Below, piece by piece: positions 22,906-35,149 of a DNA stretch of 64,000 nt; the stretch's first letter is position 1, and the number at the start of each line of letters is the position of its first letter. Below the pieces are notes generated by a model that was not told the DNA's origin, ran no database searches, and worked only from the letters and a program-made list of their open reading frames with translations. Origin of the DNA: Tigriopus japonicus (taxonomy: Eukaryota > Arthropoda > Copepoda > Harpacticoida > Harpacticidae); the NCBI GenBank assembly GCA_010645155.1, contig CM021323.1:5211349-5275348 (forward strand), read 5' to 3'. The translations under genes and the position numbers were made by a program.

Positions 22906-25900
22906 TGTCGCCCCCCTCAAAACCTGATCACTTGACCTTTCTCAATAATACGACCTCACCGTCCGCACCCCAAAATAAAAAATCTCAAGGAATCACGCGC
23001 CTTACGGCTCTCTCTTGGAACATTCGTCGGGGCCTCTTAGCTAAGGAATTAGAAGTTCAAGCTTATTTACGTTCCTCTGGTGTGGGGATTTGTTTTCTTC
23101 TGGAAGTGGACATTGACAAGGATGTGGCACAATCGCTATCATCCTATGCTGGTTATCACGTGATCCTACCCCTTTCAGATCAGCTGACCTCAAAAATCAG
23201 AGTATTGGCTCTTATCCACTCTTCAATCATAGCCAATCACAAACTTAGAGTCGACCTAATGTCATCTAACATACCGTCGATCTGGGTTGAGATCAACCAA
23301 AAACCCACTATGACAACTACTCTCTTTGGGGGCTTCTACAGAGAATGGGGCCAAGGAAAAGACAGGAGTGTCGAGTCTCAAAGTAGGCGACTGAACATAT
23401 TCCTTGAACAAGTGGAACGTGCTACTGCCTCCACGAGCAGAACGGTCATCATGTCCGACATGAACATAGATCTTAACAAATGGGAATCTCGAGACTACCA
23501 TCTGGCATCCCTTGCCCGCAATCTGGCCAATTCATTGGCTAGCAGTGATCTGTGTGTTATTCCTGTCGGCGATACTTTCTCGTATAAGTGGGAGAAATCT
23601 CCAAACAATTTTGATATAAGGAATTCAGCCATTGACCATATTTATGTCAGTGGCTCCCTCCCGATTCAGAACCATGGATGTCTCTCCAGTTCCCTCAGTG
23701 ACCACCTCCCAATCTTCATCCAATTGAGTGGCGGCCGTCCTGCCCAGTCTTTTAGGAGAGAATTCTGGAAACGATCACTCAAACACCTCTCGACGAGGTC
23801 GTTCCTTAGCTCGCTTTCCACATGGGACTGGGACTCCATGAACAATATGACATTGGACGAAATGACCTCATATTTCTGCAATGCAGTTTTGTCCTCCTTA
23901 GATGAGTGTGCCCCTCTGAGGAGGATAGTAGTTTCCAACAAGTATCGATTCGGACTGAGCACCAATACTAAGAACCTGATGGCGCAACGGGACCTCGCTT
24001 TCAGAAACTCCCAAGAAAATCGGTCTAACGCGGATCTCTGGGCCGATTACAAAACCTTGAGAAACAAGGTGCAACGCGAAGTCAAAAGTGATACCAGAGA
24101 ACATTTCACCAAAATTGCGTTGGAACACCCAAATGACTCTGGTAAACTATGGCAACTAGTGAATGGTGTTATCTCGTCAGGAGAAGATTCGATTGAAATT
24201 GATATTGATGATGAAACCACCTCCAATCCGAGTCTCATTAGCGAGGCCTTCAACCACTTCTTCAAAGAGAAGGTTGAGACCCTTAAGGAAAAGGTTGACC
24301 GATCATACGAGAAGTCACCCCTGTCCAAATTGGAATCGTTCCGTGGACACTGGCCAATGTTTGGGCTGTCGCCCGTAGGAGCTGATCACGTGACCAACGT
24401 CGTGCTCTCGATGAAAAAGAAGGGCCCCGGGTCTGATGGCATACCAATGCTATCACTCCAAACAGGGATTTCAGTTTTGGCAGCTCCTTTGACAACGTTG
24501 ATTAACAAATCGTTCTCAATGGGTTTGTTCCCCGACCTCCTGAAAACGGCACGAGTGGTACCAATATACAAAAAGAAGGGCCTAAGAAGTTCGTTGGCCA
24601 ACTATCGACCAATTTCCATCCTCCCAGCCATCTCAAAAATCATTGAAAAGGTGGCCCAGACCCAGATCTCTAGCCACTGTGAGCTCGTAAATATTCTACC
24701 CTCCTCTCAACACGGGTTCAGACCCCACAGGTCAACAACTACCGCCCTCATGGACTTGACCTCTCGGCTGGACGCGGCACGTCGGGGTGGTCTTCTCTCT
24801 GCGCTTGTGACGTACGATTTGACGGCAGCCTTCGACTGCATTGATAAAGGGATCCTGGATCGAAAGCTGGAGGTCTACGGTTTCAACATGAGTACAAGGA
24901 ACTGGGTGAGTTCGTACCTCAGTGGAAGGAAACAAAACGTCGCAATTCAATCTTTTCAGTCCTCTAACCTGGATTTGAACATGGGCAGCCCTCAGGGTTC
25001 AATTCTTTCCCCCCTACTCTTTACCGTTCTCATGGCAGACTTAGAGATGTGGCTACATAAGTGCAACGTAGTGACGTATGCTGATGATACGACAATTTGG
25101 AGCTCAAAAAGGGACGTCATGGAGGCCAGAAGGGACGTTGAAGAGGACTCTGTCAACTTCCTTTCCTTCATGGCTTCCAATGGTCTTGTGGCTAACCCGT
25201 CTAAGACTGAGGCCATTGTCATAGGTCGCTCTCTTTCAACTGAGAGCACCATCACAAACGTTTCTATCGGTGGGCACTTGATACCCATCTCGGACTCTAT
25301 GACTATTCTGGGCGTGATCTTTGACAAAAGCCTATCTTGGAAATTCCAATTCCAGTCACTCATCCGCCAACTCCATAAGAGGTTGGGGTTAATCAAGAGG
25401 CTGCTTCACTGGATCCCAAGGGAGAGAATTCATCCATTCGTGGATGGTCTTGTGATCTCAAAACTGCGTTACTGCCTACCAGTGTTTGGCTCAGTCCGAG
25501 TCTCTGGAGATCAACCCAAGAACGGATACATGGATCAAATTCAAGTTTTCCTAAATGACCTAATGCGCTTGTTGGTCAAGGCAAAGAGGAGCGACAAAAT
25601 TAGCATCAAGAGCTTAATTTCATCAACTGGTCTCCCCTCGGTCAATCAGTTGTGCGCGGATGGATTGCTGAATGAACTCTACCGATTTGAAAAATTCGAG
25701 ATGAACCTGGCCGAAACATTCTCAACTCAGACAAAGCTACACCAAATGGAGCTCCGGGGTAGTAGGCTAAACCTCTGTCAACCGATAGCTGGGTCCCGTG
25801 GTGGCATGGACTTAAGCTCTGGAATATTTCTGTGGAACAAAGTTATCTGTCAGCATGACATAACGTGTAAAATGTCAGAATATTTTAGTGTAGGCGTTGC

Positions 25901-25943
25901 TAAACGCGAGTTCAAAAAAATCATTCTACTTCTTCCCGTTTAA
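22905..25943 (+). CDS. LINE ORF2: endonuclease and reverse transcriptase
   Basis: The frame has 1012 codons. Residues about 36-275 form an exonuclease-endonuclease-phosphatase domain: LSWNIRRG, LLEVD, MSDMNID, IDHIYVSG and SDHLPI carry the expected N, E, D-x-N, D and SDH residues. Residues about 490-800 are the reverse transcriptase: GSDGIP, NYRPISILP, QHGFRPHRST, YDLTAAFD, GSPQGSILSPLLF and the catalytic YADD near residue 725. No RNase H domain is apparent. The first codon of the overlap is GTG. The first ATG in frame is at 23259, inside the endonuclease domain, so a full protein needs re-initiation at TTAGTG, frameshifting or a non-AUG start. It would nick the target and copy RNA by target-primed reverse transcription. 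Confidence 0.95.
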   Translation: MSPPSKPDHLTFLNNTTSPSAPQNKKSQGITRLTALSWNIRRGLLAKELEVQAYLRSSGVGICFLLEVDIDKDVAQSLSSYAGYHVILPLSDQLTSKIRVLALIHSSIIANHKLRVDLMSSNIPSIWVEINQKPTMTTTLFGGFYREWGQGKDRSVESQSRRLNIFLEQVERATASTSRTVIMSDMNIDLNKWESRDYHLASLARNLANSLASSDLCVIPVGDTFSYKWEKSPNNFDIRNSAIDHIYVSGSLPIQNHGCLSSSLSDHLPIFIQLSGGRPAQSFRREFWKRSLKHLSTRSFLSSLSTWDWDSMNNMTLDEMTSYFCNAVLSSLDECAPLRRIVVSNKYRFGLSTNTKNLMAQRDLAFRNSQENRSNADLWADYKTLRNKVQREVKSDTREHFTKIALEHPNDSGKLWQLVNGVISSGEDSIEIDIDDETTSNPSLISEAFNHFFKEKVETLKEKVDRSYEKSPLSKLESFRGHWPMFGLSPVGADHVTNVVLSMKKKGPGSDGIPMLSLQTGISVLAAPLTTLINKSFSMGLFPDLLKTARVVPIYKKKGLRSSLANYRPISILPAISKIIEKVAQTQISSHCELVNILPSSQHGFRPHRSTTTALMDLTSRLDAARRGGLLSALVTYDLTAAFDCIDKGILDRKLEVYGFNMSTRNWVSSYLSGRKQNVAIQSFQSSNLDLNMGSPQGSILSPLLFTVLMADLEMWLHKCNVVTYADDTTIWSSKRDVMEARRDVEEDSVNFLSFMASNGLVANPSKTEAIVIGRSLSTESTITNVSIGGHLIPISDSMTILGVIFDKSLSWKFQFQSLIRQLHKRLGLIKRLLHWIPRERIHPFVDGLVISKLRYCLPVFGSVRVSGDQPKNGYMDQIQVFLNDLMRLLVKAKRSDKISIKSLISSTGLPSVNQLCADGLLNELYRFEKFEMNLAETFSTQTKLHQMELRGSRLNLCQPIAGSRGGMDLSSGIFLWNKVICQHDITCKMSEYFSVGVAKREFKKIILLLPV

Positions 25944-26002
25944 TATTTTTCAAGTAATCACGAACATTGCTTAAACCTAAGAAAAGTGAATGTCTTCACT
26001 GA

Positions 26003-26027
26003 AATACATACATACATACATACATAC
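26003..26027 (+). repeat. ATAC tetranucleotide tail of the LINE
   Basis: About six tandem ATAC units follow the ORF2 3' UTR. Short tandem tails of this kind end several LINE clades in place of poly(A). Confidence 0.8.
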
Positions 26028-27507
26028 TTAACACACGTTTGCTTTGTGACCCCCTATTCTTTGGATGTACGTTCAATTCTCAGGTATGATGAGTTATAAT
26101 AAATGGAACTATTGGACACTTTTCTTGGAGTTTCTAGAAAGGGAAGTCTCCTTTTCTTAGTCTCGCAGTGCGTTCCAAATTCCAGTATTTATGAGTTTGC
26201 TTTCCACGGGCCCAATATTAAGGCTCCCCTTGTCCTCGCCCATCAAAATCCCGAGTGGGACGCACCAAGTGGCCCAAAATCCAGGGACCCGAAATGAACA
26301 GAACTGCGACTCAACCCAAAACGAGACTCGAGCTGAATCAACCCATTCAAAGGAGCCCTGTGGTATCTCTTAGATGTGAATGGGTAGGATCAGTTGTGTG
26401 TGTATGTGTATGGCATTGGCAGTGCTTTGAAAGGCGAGCAAGAATTCCAATTTTCGTTGTTGCTGGCATCGATTTCTTCCGTACAAGGCTCGCTCAAGCT
26501 GTGAGAGGAGTCTAACCAAAAATAAATGAACTAGTTTCAAGTTCAAGTTTTGATGGTGGTGGGATAAGCTGGAACAGCTCTGCTTTGAACGACTTGATGG
26601 CGAGCGTAAAAATGAGGCACTGAACTTCATTAGAATTTTGGAAGGCAAAATTTGGTTCGTGATATGCAAGGAAAACGCAAACATTTGACCAAATGAAGGA
26701 TCAGCATTTGCATTATCAAGTATTATACCAAAAGGAGAAGTTTTAGAATAAGTTTTGTGACCAATTTTTATAGCAATTTATAAAAAAAGAAGGAAACCCA
26801 CTTTTAGAAAGAACAAAATACATGGCTTGGCTTCTTCGATTAAGAAAAAAAAATCCCATTTGTCTACTTCATCAAGTCGTTAATATTTGATAAAGCATGA
26901 TTTATCAATCATGAAGGCTGACAAATCTAGACGTTGAAATGTTTGTATTCGTGCGCAAGTGAATGATAGCATGTGATTCCTTGATGCAATTTCAACAACT
27001 TATTGTTTGACCGACTTGAGGCTATAAACTTTTGAAGAATACAAAGCGATAGCGCCGAACAAAATGCAACAGACCCGGTCAGAAAGATATCGAAAATTGA
27101 CAAATCAATGAAAAATGATCATCTTTTCCAAAACATTGAATCTAGAAGTCAAAGCAGTAAATTATTAATTTTTGGCTCAAAGTAAAAGTTTAAAACGTCT
27201 AAACTTTGAAAAAATAACTTAAGTTTACTCGGCTTTCCTAACAGTTATGACGTGAAAGTCTCAAGATTCGCCCTTAGCCGAGACCAAAAAGTTTCAGTTG
27301 AATGCGAACTAAAAACCTAGACCTAAAATTTCATCGGAATTGTTCTTTTCAACTTACCTAGAAGGCGAATGCTTGTAGGTGGTTTAGCAGAGTGCCTGAA
27401 GAGGTTATGAAACAGTTCTAGGGGGAGAAATGACATTACCAGCCAGCCAATTGTCTTCAATTTTGATCCCCCTTCATTAGCTTGGAGTTGGCAGGATCAC
27501 CCTAAAG

Positions 27508-27738
27508 TAGGGGTCGGCAACCACTGTGGAGTTAATGCCCACCAAATTTGAGTAAGTTTCCTTAGAGGCCCACTGAACAGATTACAGTAGGCTCAAGGGG
27601 ACACAAATTAACGATCACAAAAATTTGGGCCCATGAGTTTGGTACAACAAATAGTTATTGGGCCCACTATTTTGAACTTTTCCCATTGCCCCTAAGCCCA
27701 CCAAAAATCTTTTTGGGCCCGCAGGTTGCCGCCCACTG
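27508..27738. mobile_element. hAT-like MITE (GGGGTCGGCAACC family), copy 1
   Basis: It starts TAGGGGTCGGCAACC and ends GGTTGCCGCCCACTG. The 8-mer CCCTAAAG flanks it exactly (27500-27507 and 27739-27746), the duplication length of hAT elements. The interior is rich in GGGCCCA words shared with copies at 47016 and 53957. Confidence 0.88.
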
Positions 27739-28289
27739 CCCTAAAGTGTCCTAAAAAAGAAGAGTGGCCTGACACCCCAAGGAGAAATTGGGTGGATTTT
27801 TGAACCAAAACTGTAGATGATCTGGATTGAAAAAATAAGTCATTGGTAACTAATTGATACCCAATAGTCCTCTCAACACTCAAACAAGATCATTACTTGA
27901 ATCAAATTACTCAAAATTGAAATAGAAGATCTCAGTAAAAAGGTGAATGCCAAGGTTGAGTCTATCCTCTTTGAGCAATTGCTAGTTATTTTATATGCAT
28001 GAATAGAATGAACCCTCAATCAGGTTGACCAAATCTTTAACAAAGAATGTCATGCAAGAATTGTTAAAAATATTTGATGAAATTGGGCAATCTCTGATGC
28101 TTTATCTTATATCCATCTGTCTTTTGAACATCAAAAGCTTTGTAGCTGATCAGATCTGCCAGTATAAACACCTCCTAAAGTTCCCTATTGGAGGGAAGTT
28201 TCTGAGGAACATTTTGGTTTATTTGTATTTGGGTAACCCTGAACTTTGATTGTATATGCATTCATCTGTTTGTTATTTTGAATTTGGTG

Positions 28290-28378
28290 CCATGTCAGGC
28301 AAGTGAGCTGTGTACTGAATGGAATCAAATAAAAAACCTTTGATCTAGTAGTGACATTTCTTTCCATAGAACTCTAGG
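28290..28378 (+). repeat. Dispersed repeat, partner at 51430-51513
   Basis: It shares with 51430-51513 the ordered words AGTGAG-TGT, CTGAATGGAATCA, AACC-TT, AGTGACATTT and TAGAACTCTA in the same orientation. It is an old interspersed family of unknown class. Confidence 0.5.
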
Positions 28379-31300
28379 TTTTGAGACAATCTTGGGATTC
28401 CAACGGGCTCTGATTGCATCAGCAGAATGTCAGCTTGAACTGTGTGATCTTAACGTCACGTTTGGTCGGATGAAAAATGCAAGAAGGTGATTCGTTTTTA
28501 GTGTCATTGTTCCGGAAAAACATCAACTGTTTCATGGCAATATTTCTTTCTGGTAGCATTACGTCATTAAAATTCAGTGAAATAATGCTGTCAAGATAAA
28601 AAGTTGACATTTTCCCAACAAGTGGCATTAAAAATCACAATCTAGGAACTATTTCTAAATTTAACCACAAGTGGCGTCAAGATCAATCCGTTCATGCTGA
28701 AATTCTGCCGATTTGATCTGACCCTGATTCAAAGATCACAATTGAGTTTGAGTTTCACCGACTAACTTTAAGTGATTTCTTGGTCAGCTTGACCATGTCC
28801 TAAAAAATGTTCATTCAAAATAATCTTAATGCCTTTCCAAGCCTTGTAGAAACCGTGGATGATCGTGAAACTCTAGAATAAACAGACCTTTTACTGCAAA
28901 GACCTCTTTAAAAAAAAACTGGTCTTTGGTTCTCTTATTGAAATAAGTCTTTGCGGAGTTCAAACGTTGTTTCTTCTTACAAACCAGGGTGTTGTTTCAT
29001 GATTCCAACAAGAATTATTCTAAAGTTTACCGTAAACATCTTAAGACCCACCAAGAATCAGGTACTTGACTTCAACGTATGTAATCCAATGAAACTAAAA
29101 GCCTAGAAGGAAATGATGGGACGTCTTTGAAACGTACTTTGGAACCAGGCAAGTCAGAATTATGGAACACATGGTGCGTCAAAGCAGTTTAAAAGGTTGT
29201 GAAGTTTGTTACTGCCTACAATTCAAGCTTAAATGGGTGATCCAGGAAACTGCCTTCGAGTTTTTATGGGTGTCTATTGTGATTATTGGTTGGCACATGT
29301 CAAAATTTTGAAGGCCAATTCATCCATACACGGCTTCTCGAACGACGAGAGATTTTGCAATTCAGGTCGGGAACACGAGTGGCATTTTGCCAAGTTGGGC
29401 CAGAAAATTGAATTTTTGGGTAGTTTGTTCATTCTTTTATGGAAGAAGCAAGAGATTGACATTGATTTTGGGTGGAACAAACTTCAAATATGACACAAGT
29501 GAGGCAACATTTGCTGATCGTCAATACAGATGGAACAGCCGTAGTTGTTCCCAATTTTCTTTTGCTAGGCGCCTAATTCAATATCTCGATATTAAGGATG
29601 AATAGAATCTTCTTTAGGGGGTTTCTCATCGAGTACTAGTAACAAGTCTGACCCTCCAACAAACACTAGTGAGGTTGTCCCAATTTTGTGCGTATTCAGG
29701 ACAACTTTACTTCCGAGACTTGACCAAGGAAACAGAATGCTCAAGTGGAAACGTCAGTCCAATGCCTGTTACTCAAGAAAAACATTTCCTAATAGCTTTG
29801 CGAGTCAATAGCCAGAGAGTAGACATTCTCTTTCATGCAATGCAATGCCACATCGTTAAGGATATTTTAAATTATGTCCATTGCATAATATACTTGTTTA
29901 GACTCAAGGTTCGATTAATGTTAGTTGTGGGCGTCTTTTGAAAGGTTTCTGAACAATATTGATTATAGTTGAATTATAAATACAAGAGGATGAAGGTGTG
30001 TAGGGGTGCAATCAAATAAATATAAATTGAATTGATAGATTAATTAGACTTCATGAGCCTCATTTTGCTTCTCCACATAACATTTTGAAAATGCCAAGCG
30101 CAATCAATTTGGATTTATTTTACTTTCTTAGTGTCTCACCATGAAACCAAAGAGTTTGAGTCTAGCTTTGTTGCTCGGCAAAAGAAGTTGTGATTTGAAT
30201 TAAGCATATTTGTTGCAATTTTTAATTAGAGAGTAAATTCTATGGGTAATAATCAAAACATTTTGATGAATAAAATATGAGGTACAGAACTATAGTTACA
30301 TGTACATGGATACGGGCATGAGATTGATTAGTTCCACATGTGATCAGTGTTCCCTAAAGTTTCGAGAAAAGCCCCAGAAATAATGCAATGCTTTGAATAG
30401 AATCCAAGGAAAAATAGTTTCATTTCCAGAACTTGCAAGTGTAATCATTTTCGTCCAAAATGCGTTGTAAATAACATGTGCAACATCTTTTTTACATTTC
30501 TATTACTTCTAGACTCCTTTGAAAACACTGGTCCAAAGTTAGGCCAATTGATCTCATTGGCGAACTTTTAAAATTATATTTCTCTAGGTTGAACTAGAGC
30601 ACTAAGATAAAAGAGTACGCGCATGCGACTTTTTGATCCCAAGACATCGATTCCGTTGTACTGTGGTCCTTGAGTTCGACCTGTTTGAGGCAACTTTACG
30701 TATGCACTATTTACTACCAAATTGACGTCGATAATCTCAGCTTACCTTAAACAGAATTTTTTTTTGTTCTTGCTAGACTTTGAAGGCCAAGGCTGGCCAA
30801 ATTTGGGAAAAAGTTGGGAAATTTTTGTTGGACGAGTTACAGCTGTTGAAGAGCAAAGTTTGCACGTTAAAACTTGATATTTCCGAAGATTATAACCTAA
30901 GTTGTGCCCAAACAAATTTCCCTTCATGCCAAAGTTGTTTTCGTTTTGAAATGTTGCGCTAAACAATGTAAAGTTAACATGCAGAATCATACCTCTGGTC
31001 TGACGGGTTATTCTTAACAGGCCCTGACCGATTGAGGCATTTGGAGGCTGAACAAGTGACCGTAACTTTAACCCTACAAACGAACTTGTTTGGGCACATC
31101 TGCTTGGAAAACGTCACAACCAAAGGTCAGCTGGGCCCTAAAAATTGTCCAAAAAATTGTTAGCCAAGTGGGCTGAACATGCCCACTCTGGAACTCTGTG
31201 GACGGTTGATAGGGTTGCCACACAATTGCTCAACAGAAAATCATTTCAAACGCACGCAGATAAATCTCAGATGGCTTCAATTGACATTTCAAACTTGAGA

Positions 31301-33204
31301 ACTAATTGTTTATCTGAAATAACCGGTCTTTCACGAAAAAGAAACTTAAAAGAAATTTGCCTGTAGACTAGTCAAAAGCTGGCATTACCTTTTATTGTAG
31401 TGCTCTAGGTTGAACCAGAAACATTACAAAAAGTGGGTGTGCACGAGATTTTTGGTCCCAGGCTCTCGACTCAGCAAATGAAGAGGAAAAGGTTCAAACT
31501 TTTGGGGAAACGCAAAACATTGATTTAAGTGTAAAACAAGCACAAGATATACAGAAAACTCAAACCTTGCAAAGTAGATACATTTTGAAAATACGTTATC
31601 ACTAGAGAGAATAATTTTGGAGATGCTCGAATTTTCAAAAGGTAAAGAAATTTTACCTTTTTTCCTGAAATTCATAAGAAAAATCCAAACATATGTTGAA
31701 AAAGGCAGAAAAAGTGAAAAACGAGAAAAATATTCACGAGAAAAATGCACATTCCAGAATATTTTGCAAATAGTTGGAAAAATCGCTCAAAATCACGAAT
31801 TAGCCGCAAATGCTTAAAAATCGAAAAATAATTGATAATTTAAAATTTGGTTTTTTTTTCGCTCACTACTTATCACATGTATCGTGGGTAGTGATGGAAA
31901 CAATCCAATCTTCAATCATATTCACGATAGGTTGCCCAACTAGGTCTGCAAATTAGCCTTCAGCGTCTATCATTTAATAATATTTGTCGGTTGAATTCCA
32001 TGAGGAAAAAGGCTTTCTTCTGAAGGTGAGCGCAAGTGGCACCCCTTGCTTTATTCGTCTTTGGCTCAGGGGCGCTATGTAGAAGGAACTTGCTTCTTGA
32101 TTTTGCAAGATGTTGTACTATGTGAGGGGTGATGGCAAACCTAAAGCTAGCAACCTCGCGTGAGAAATATTGAAAGATTGGTTTTTTCTACAGTTTTTTC
32201 CATCAGTACTCCAAGTGTGCTGTTACACTTGGTCCTTGGCGAGACCAGTTTGTCTCAAAAGATTCCCCGGCCATGTAATCAAAGTGGCAGGCCGAGTCCG
32301 ACAAAATACGTATTTTTACCCTGATATACAACCATACGGCATGTCATTTATTCAAAAGGTCATAATGTGGATTACCGATGTTTACATGAAAAAATCAATA
32401 CGATCCGTGGCATTTCACATTCGTTGACGACCCTGCTGTCCACAGTTCTCACAGATACAGAAGCTACAATGAAATGGTATGAAATTGGACAATTTGTCGC
32501 TTTTTCGTTTCCATATCCTCTCCACTATTCTTAATGTCTTGTGTTGTATACGGGGACAAAGTAAATTATTGTTTGATCATAGAAAATGAATTTCATTGCC
32601 TTCGTGTTTCCAACAATTGGTTTTAATCAAATCAATAACATATTTTGTTACAACCATAAATCATTTTGTAACCACAAAATGAAATAAAAATGATTTTCCT
32701 CTAAGTGATACTTATTTGTTTTTTCGAGTCAAAAACAGAAGAAACATAAATTTGAGTTTAAGAATCAAGAAGTACCACCCACGGTTTGAAATGTTTGCCA
32801 TGTCATTTGTAACTTTTTTTCAAGGAAAACAATTATTTTCAAATCGTTTTTGACTCCAACAACATTTCTTGAACTTTTGATATCCGAAAAATTTTGTTTT
32901 GCTCATATTTACAGATAAACAGTCAAAATAGGTGAAGAGCTAAAATTTCGAATATTTTCCCAGGGCGCTATGTGAAGAAGAACAGCTAAAGAATCTTTAT
33001 GTTGTGGCCCGAAAAAGCGGTCGATCAAAGCTTGCGCTCGATCTGCTTGGGCTACTTCAATCCGTGAATTGAAAGCCGTGATATGCAGGATAGGTGTTTG
33101 TAGAGGGTTAACAGAAATATCACTCCAGTACTGTCAGTGGAGATTTGTTTTGAACACACTTCATTGATCCGGCAGGAAGGGTGTCAAGTGACTTGATTCA
33201 TCAT

Positions 33205-34306
33205 CCATGGGCAGGGTGGGCATTTGATTTTTGGACATTTTGTTCACCCCTGTCCAAAAGGTGTCCAAAAGTGTCCAAAAATAGTAATTCGAAAAATAAT
33301 GGTTAAAAACATTTTTAGAATAACATTCTACAAACTTTCTCTCCAAAATAAACGTCACTTGACGAAATCTAAGCAAGAATAAGTCAATTCAGCATAAGAA
33401 ACTTACACTTAATACATTAAATGAGCCAATAACTTGAAGGCCAAACTGGACATTTGAACTTTCCACTGTTTTCATTTGACCACCGAGCATCGTCCAAAAT
33501 GTGGGAAAGAATGATCGACTGAAGGAATGAACGAACAAACGAATGCGAGACTGGGACTACTAATAACACGCTCACACCACACTTCATGTTAAACATAGTA
33601 TGCGAGTACATTTTAAAGCTATTTGTGTCTTGATTTGTGACAAGAGAAGGTTACTTAGTATTTTGATTTATATTCCAAAGTTTATCATTGTTGCAAGTGT
33701 TTCCCATCCAAGAGGCAAGAAGTCTTTTGACCTGACTGTCCAAAAAATGTTAACCATAATAAAGCACATTCAAACTGACATCAGATTGCAATGTGGGTAT
33801 TATAATGCTTTTGCCAAAGAATTAAAGCAGTGTTGTTTTACTATTAAAAAAGACAAGACTCTTGTTTACAGATGAGAAAATAAAATGTAAATCTTGAAAC
33901 ATTTTGAACAGTTACACACATTTTACCAAATTGTATAAACAAAACATTTATTTTTTTAACAATTTATTAACAAGTTATCATGGCTAAGTTTATTTCTCCA
34001 AGTAATGTTCCCATTAATAGAACTATTTCTGTTTAAGTACACAACCATGCATTTTTAGAATTCAATTACTTATCTTACTTACCAGTAGTGTAACTGGTTT
34101 TTCGTCTGATTTGTACAACTTTCTTTTACGTTTGTTGGACTTTTGGATACTTATGGACATCTTTTGGGGATTTTTGGACACCCTCTGGGGATTTTTGGAC
34201 ACCTTCTGGGTATTTTTTGGACACTTTTGGACACTTTTGGACACTTTTGGACACTAGGGTGTCCAAAATGCTCTCAATGTCGAAAAATGCCCACCCTGTC
34301 CATGGG
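33205..34306. mobile_element. Possible 1.1-kb inverted-repeat element with TGTCCAAAAG repeats
   Basis: The left end CCATGGGCAGGGTGGGCATT recurs inverted at 34274-34306 (CCATGGACAGGGTGGGCATT) with few mismatches. Next to each end are repeats of the word TTTTGGACAC or its complement. No target duplication is obvious. A 91-codon frame inside (33600-33875 plus) is not recognisable. Confidence 0.55.
34132..34262 (+). repeat. Imperfect tandem repeat of TTTTGGACAC words
   Basis: Units of about 10 and 21-22 bp built on TTTTTGGACACC repeat in array. Related words are at 33236-33280 (complement) and 35330-35365. Confidence 0.7.
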
Positions 34307-34857
34307 AGCAATTACCGTATCATATTACAGACCTGCTGCCGTTAGCAGCCTAAGCTTGCCAAAAAAAATTCTCATTATTCAAGGGTCAGATTTTCAAAAA
34401 ATAGTGCATTTAAGAGCAATGGCATGGTTAAAGTATGTTGAGGGGTATTGCAAAGTAATTTAAAACAAGACGAGATTTGGAAGCCTTCAGTTAAACAAGT
34501 TATTTGTTTTTAGGTTTAGTTACATCAGGAACTGATATCCTCTGGCTATCTTGTTATTCAAAGTCAGGCATTACTGATTCAAAAATTCGGAAGAGTGCTC
34601 TCAATTTATGTAGCGATTTTTTAGGGAAAAGCAACAAAACATAATTTTGCAAATTTTTTTTGCCAAGAATTGCTATTCCAACTTCAAGTTGTGCAGATAA
34701 GAAAGGAATTGTTGCAATTACCAGGCCTGAATCTATGTTTTTGCAACCTTGTACCCTCATCAGAAACACGTTTCTTCCAAACTTTTTTTCGTGCCAAAAA
34801 TCATAACATCACTAGTAATTCCTGCCATTGCTCTTGTTCGACCAAAGCAGTTGAATA

Positions 34858-35149
34858 TAGTGATGTGAAATCTGGGCTTGGGCAAGTTTTTTCACGGGAG
34901 GTTGCAAGGTAGCCTAAGTGAGATTTTGTGCTTTGCTAACCAACTCAAACAAACACAAATTTGAGGTAAATTTGCTCCCTGATCCAAAGTTACAAAAGTC
35001 AGGGGCGCGTTTCTGTGCTTCTTAATGAAAAACCGGTTTATGAAGATAGGTAGGCAGAAGGGAATATCATTTCACTGAAGGTAAATTGGCGACCCCGGTG
35101 TACGATGTCACGAAAAAAAGCTTGCCCAAGCGCCCAAGTCACATCACTA
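34858..35149. mobile_element. hAT-like MITE (TAGTGATGTGA family)
   Basis: Its left end TAGTGATGTGA and right end TCACATCACTA are inverted repeats, and similarity continues for about 45 bp. The flanks are GTTGAATA (34850-34857) and GTTGAATG (35150-35157), a 7/8 matching duplication. The interior (CCCTGATCCAAAGT-ACAAAAGT) resembles the element at 50627-50930. Confidence 0.8.

Larger units (their letters stand above)
22064..26027 (+). mobile_element. Non-LTR retrotransposon (LINE), 5' end lost in the gap
   Basis: Two overlapping frames (ORF1 to 22905, ORF2 22905-25943) are followed by a short 3' UTR and a tail of ATAC repeats (26003-26027). The order of domains is ORF1 with Cys/His fingers, then apurinic-type endonuclease and reverse transcriptase in ORF2. 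This is the Jockey/CR1-type arrangement of LINEs. Both frames are intact in what is visible, so the copy looks young. No target duplication can be tested because the left end is missing. Confidence 0.92.
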
